From Mycolicibacterium crocinum (GTDB taxonomy: Bacteria; Actinomycetota; Actinomycetes; Mycobacteriales; Mycobacteriaceae): a stretch of 64,000 nucleotides of DNA. The notes beneath the pieces are model-generated. The model was not told the DNA's origin and ran no database searches. It saw only the letters and a program-made list of their open reading frames with translations. Every line of letters starts with the position of its first letter. Within the stretch, counting starts at the first letter, position 1. Below, piece by piece: positions 61,413 through 64,000 of the stretch. The stretch spans positions 372,001 through 436,000 of the forward strand of contig NZ_CP092362.2 in assembly GCF_022370635.2 (NCBI RefSeq), in the 5' to 3' direction. Both the position numbers and the translations under genes were made by a program.

Positions 61413-62036
61413 ATGGCGGGTGGCACCAAGCGGTTGCCCCGTGCCGTGCGGGAGCAGCAGATGCTCGACGCCGCTGTGCAGATGTTCTCGGTCAACGGTT
61501 ATCACGAGACGTCGATGGACGTCATCGCCGGCGAGGCGCAGATCTCCAAGCCGATGCTGTATCTGTACTACGGGTCCAAGGAAGAACTCTTCGGGGCCTG
61601 CCTGGCCCGCGAACTGAGCCGCTTCATCGAAGCGGTGCGTGAGGACATCGACCTCAAGCAGAGCCCACATGACCTGTTGCGCAGCGTCATTCTGTCGGTG
61701 CTGCAGTACATCGACGCCAACCGGGCCTCGTGGATCGTGCTCTACACCCAGGCCACCAGCTCGCAGGCATTCGCGCACACGGTCCGCGAGGGCCGCGAGA
61801 AGATCATCGACATGGTCGCCCGGCTCTTGGAGGCCGGCACCCGAAATCCCGAGCCGGGCACCGACTTTCACATGATGGCCGTTGCCTTGGTGGGCGCCGG
61901 TGAGGCCGTCGCGACACGGGTCAGCGCCGGCGACGCCGACGTCGACGAGGCCGCCGACATGTTGATCAACTTGTTCTGGCGCGGCCTCAAGGGTGCGCCG
62001 TCCGACAAAGAGACCCCCTCGGTCACCGCCGGTTGA
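61413..62036 (+). CDS. TetR-family regulator downstream of lpqI (Rv0238-like)
   Basis: This 207-residue repressor has the helix-turn-helix QMLDAAVQMFSVNGYHETSM followed by AQISKPMLYLYYGSKEELF, and a C-terminal helical domain (about 70-200) for ligand and dimer contacts. AAGGGCGG precedes ATG 61413. It is in the lpqI transcript (32-base gap) and could act on the palindrome upstream of lpqI. Its end overlaps the convergent MarR gene by 14 bases. Position and length suit Rv0238. Confidence 0.9.
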   Translation: MAGGTKRLPRAVREQQMLDAAVQMFSVNGYHETSMDVIAGEAQISKPMLYLYYGSKEELFGACLARELSRFIEAVREDIDLKQSPHDLLRSVILSVLQYIDANRASWIVLYTQATSSQAFAHTVREGREKIIDMVARLLEAGTRNPEPGTDFHMMAVALVGAGEAVATRVSAGDADVDEAADMLINLFWRGLKGAPSDKETPSVTAG

Positions 62037-62481
62037 CCCATTCCGCGCTGTTGTCGCGGACCACACGGATCAGCGCGGGCAATCCCACCATGAGGGCCTG
62101 GGATTCGGCCTCGCTCAGCGCGGCCGTCCACTGGTGGAACTGCGCGCCGAAGTTGGCGGCGACCTGCCCGTGTAGCCCGCGGCCTGCATCGGTGAGCCGC
62201 AGCCGGTTGGTGCGCCGGTTCGCCGGGTCGCGTTCGCGCATCACCAGGCCCTGACGCTCGAGGTCGGCGATCATCCGGCTGACCGTGCTTTTCTCCAGCA
62301 TCAGCCGGTCGGCCAGTTCCCGTTGGGACAGCGGCACGTCGACATCGAGTTCGTGGATGGCGAACGCTTGCGACATCGAGATCGGATATCCGGGAATGTC
62401 CTGGTCGGGATGCAATAGACCGGCCACCCGCACCAGATCCATGAACAGCGCATGGAGATGATCGGCGTCGCCGCGCATCAT
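62023..62481 (-). CDS. MarR-family regulator
   Basis: The 152-residue protein has the MarR winged helix: VPLSQRELADRLMLEKSTVS, RMIADLERQGLVMRERDPAN, and RRTNRLRLTDAGRGL for the wing, framed by dimerisation helices. ATG 62481 has GAGGA 6 bases upstream. It is divergent from a methyltransferase gene and the gap contains two matching palindromes, so it probably represses both genes and responds to a small phenolic or lipophilic ligand. Confidence 0.9.
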   Translation of the reverse strand: MMRGDADHLHALFMDLVRVAGLLHPDQDIPGYPISMSQAFAIHELDVDVPLSQRELADRLMLEKSTVSRMIADLERQGLVMRERDPANRRTNRLRLTDAGRGLHGQVAANFGAQFHQWTAALSEAESQALMVGLPALIRVVRDNSAEWVNRR

Positions 62482-62502
62482 GTCGGTTCCTCACGTCAAA
62501 CG

Positions 62503-62555
62503 GTTGTGCCAGACAACTATAGGGCGTAGCGTCGCCAATAGTTGCTTCGTACAAC
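62503..62555. promoter_or_regulatory. Two GTTG-N7-CAAC palindromes between marR and the methyltransferase
   Basis: GTTGTGCCAGACAAC (62503-62517) and GTTGCTTCGTACAAC (62541-62555) share the same 15-base form, 38 bp apart. The first is 22 bases upstream of marR and the second 15 bases upstream of the methyltransferase. Two such dimer sites are typical for an autoregulating MarR protein. Confidence 0.65.
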
Positions 62556-62569
62556 CATTAGGAGACGCG

Positions 62570-63160
62570 ATGCGAGTCCACCATCACCGAAATCTCCCCG
62601 GTGTCTTCGCAGGCCGGGGCAGCCGAATCTACGACAGAACGGCACGCACCCTCTTACGGGGCTTGTACGCGCGGATCGCCGACGATCTGGTCGATGTGCT
62701 GCCCGACGGTGCGGACGTTCTCGATGTCGGGACCGGTCCGGGAGTCCTGATCTCGGAACTGGCCCGGCGCAGGCCAGATCTTCACCTTGTTGGGGTGGAT
62801 CTGTCGGCGGACATGGTCAGCGCCGCGCAGCGCAATCTGAGCGAGTTCGGGGGCCGGGCGACGGCGCAGCACGGCGATGTCGTCGACTTGCCTTTCGCCG
62901 CAGGCACTTTCGATCTGGTCGTTTCGTCTTTCAGTTCGCATCACTGGGACGACCCCGCAGCAGCGGTTCCGGAACTCGCCCGGGTGCTGCGGCCGGGCGG
63001 GCGGCTGTATGTCTACGACTTCGGCTTCGCGCCGTTCGACGTGATCACCGAAACAGCCCGCAGCCGAGGAGTTTTCGGCTCGAGCCCAGTGCGCACCTCG
63101 CGGATTCGCACCGGCGTGATCTTCCCGCGACGCTGTACGCGCCAGGTATTGACGGCCTGA
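62570..63160 (+). CDS. Class I SAM-dependent methyltransferase
   Basis: The 196-residue enzyme has VLDVGTGPGVLISELARRRP (motif I), VGVDLSADMVSAAQRNL (motif II), LPFAAGTFDLVVSSFSSHHW (motif IV) and LARVLRPGGRLYVYDFG (post motif). It belongs to the UbiE/Methyltransf_11 group for small-molecule substrates. GGAG is 5 bases upstream of ATG 62570. It is divergent from marR, so it may modify or detoxify the ligand sensed by that regulator. The C-terminus is a little short for the family. Confidence 0.9.
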   Translation: MRVHHHRNLPGVFAGRGSRIYDRTARTLLRGLYARIADDLVDVLPDGADVLDVGTGPGVLISELARRRPDLHLVGVDLSADMVSAAQRNLSEFGGRATAQHGDVVDLPFAAGTFDLVVSSFSSHHWDDPAAAVPELARVLRPGGRLYVYDFGFAPFDVITETARSRGVFGSSPVRTSRIRTGVIFPRRCTRQVLTA

Positions 63161-63163
63161 ACG

Positions 63164-64000
63164 CTAGAGTCCGCGAACCGTTCCGGTGAGGTGCGGGTAG
63201 CCCTTCGACAGGTTGCGCATCGCGATGTCCCAGCCGTCGGAGACCCGGTCGATGTAGAGCCCGGCGGTGGCCGGCAGGATGACGGGCTTGCCGAACTTCA
63301 CCGAGTAGCGCACGGCATCGGGAATCTGAGCCTCGATATTGGCCAAAACCGCTGCCGCACTGAACATGCCGTGGGCGATCACGGTGGGGAAACCGAACAG
63401 CTTGGCACCGATCGGGGTGGTGTGGATCGGATTGTGGTCCCCGCCGATCGACGCGTACCGCCGGATCTGGCCGGGGCTGATCCGCAGGATTGTATTGGGC
63501 GGTGGCAGTTTCGGCCGCTTGGGCGGCTCGGCTTTGGGGCCGCCGGACAGGCTGGTGCGCTGCTGGTGCAGGAACGTGGTGACCTGATGCCAGGCGCGTT
63601 CGTTGCCCACGTGGATGTCGGCGACGACATCGACCAGCAGACCCTTGCGGTGCTCGCGAAGATTCTCGGCGTGCACCTTCAGGTTGACGGTGTCGGTGAC
63701 CGCGATCGGACGGTACCGGGTGATCTCGTTCTCCACGTGCACCGCACCCATGGCCGCGAACGGGAAGTCGAACCCGGTGATCAGCGCCATCACGGTCGGA
63801 AACGTCAGCACGAACGGGTAGGTCAGCGGCACGGTGTCGCCGAAGCGCAGGCCCGTGACCGACGCGTAGGCGGCGACGTTCGACGGGTCGATGGACAAGT
63901 CCTCGACGGTCAGGGTGCGGTTGGGCAGATGGTCGCCGCGCGGGATGAACGGCAGCGAGCCCGCCGCGGCGCGCAGCATATTGCGCAGTCCGCTCGGCTG
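63164..64000 (-). CDS. htdX: (3R)-hydroxyacyl-thioester dehydratase HtdX-like, double hotdog (partial at start)
   Basis: The gene runs off the end of the window. 271 residues from an internal Met at 63979 plus seven codons upstream (reading QPSGLRN) are visible, and the true start is outside. The C-terminal hotdog has YASIGGDHNPIHTTPIGAKL with the Asp-His catalytic pair and FPTVIAHGMFSAAAVLANIE; the N-terminal hotdog (FPFAAMGAVHVENEITRYRP) lacks this motif, as usual in double-hotdog dehydratases. Rv0241c HtdX is the likely homologue. Such enzymes interconvert 3-hydroxyacyl and enoyl thioesters. Confidence 0.92.
   Translation of the reverse strand, partial: QPSGLRNMLRAAAGSLPFIPRGDHLPNRTLTVEDLSIDPSNVAAYASVTGLRFGDTVPLTYPFVLTFPTVMALITGFDFPFAAMGAVHVENEITRYRPIAVTDTVNLKVHAENLREHRKGLLVDVVADIHVGNERAWHQVTTFLHQQRTSLSGGPKAEPPKRPKLPPPNTILRISPGQIRRYASIGGDHNPIHTTPIGAKLFGFPTVIAHGMFSAAAVLANIEAQIPDAVRYSVKFGKPVILPATAGLYIDRVSDGWDIAMRNLSKGYPHLTGTVRGL

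Noticed and set aside
1..64000. tRNA, rRNA, CRISPR arrays, insertion sequences and riboswitches
   Set aside because: No cloverleaf, regular repeat array, transposase motif or known aptamer pattern was recognised by eye.

Overview
The window is high-GC, densely coded, and belongs to a mycobacterium, most likely a fast-growing Mycolicibacterium-type species. Reasons: GTP-dependent PEP carboxykinase, many fadD/fadE/echA/lip genes, a WS/DGAT wax ester synthase, an AftD-type arabinofuranosyltransferase, LpqI, the PgfA/TmaT/MtrP trehalose-mycolate transport genes and a PGRS-type glycine-rich protein. Gene order follows the M. tuberculosis stretch Rv0211 to Rv0241c (recalled from memory, not searched), with insertions and losses. 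I saw no tRNA, rRNA, insertion sequence, CRISPR array or prophage gene. No stretch without a gene exceeds about 265 bp.

Layout. 1-5 kb: tail of an unknown helical membrane protein, pckG, then fadD4 with an abutting crotonase, preceded by a 28-bp palindrome. 5-13.5 kb: lipid catabolism, with gntR-fadE3 divergent from a double-hotdog hydratase, a CoA-transferase plus amidohydrolase pair, and an esterase with two acyl-CoA dehydrogenases that look like a heteromeric pair. 13.6-17.7 kb: a Baeyer-Villiger type monooxygenase plus zinc alcohol dehydrogenase behind a 10-bp inverted repeat, then a secreted GH6 glycosidase. 17.8-26 kb: lipC, a WS/DGAT, then a minus-strand block (DUF4436, lipO, fadD12, acyltransferase) divergent from echA1 across an exact match to the KstR consensus. 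26-34.3 kb: a secreted YVTN beta-propeller, a second heteromeric-looking FadE pair with a hotdog thioesterase, a Sec-exported PGRS protein without a PE domain, and a TetR gene with an unlisted 45-residue leader gene. 34.6-38.4 kb: fadE5, a MaoC hydratase and an aldehyde dehydrogenase.

38.5-46.3 kb is the mycolate-transport core: MtrP-like methyltransferase, GT4 glycosyltransferase, two essential-type membrane proteins (PgfA and its partner) followed by an SRPBCC protein and TetR, and TmaT. 46.3-53.1 kb looks like an accessory block: a SpoIIE phosphatase / cobalamin-binding / STAS partner-switching operon, divergent from a glycosyltransferase / glucosamine-kinase-like / SIS-isomerase operon. 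These are the two most interesting systems here. 53.1-64 kb returns to the core: a FadD, the Php lactonase, AftD, a DUF2613 peptide, LpqI-TetR, a MarR/methyltransferase divergent pair with two matching operator boxes, and HtdX, cut by the window end.

The genes mainly serve acyl-CoA activation and beta-oxidation, storage-lipid turnover, gluconeogenesis (pckG) and assembly of the mycolyl-arabinogalactan envelope. Local regulators (GntR, three TetR, MarR, probable KstR sites) sit beside the genes they likely control.
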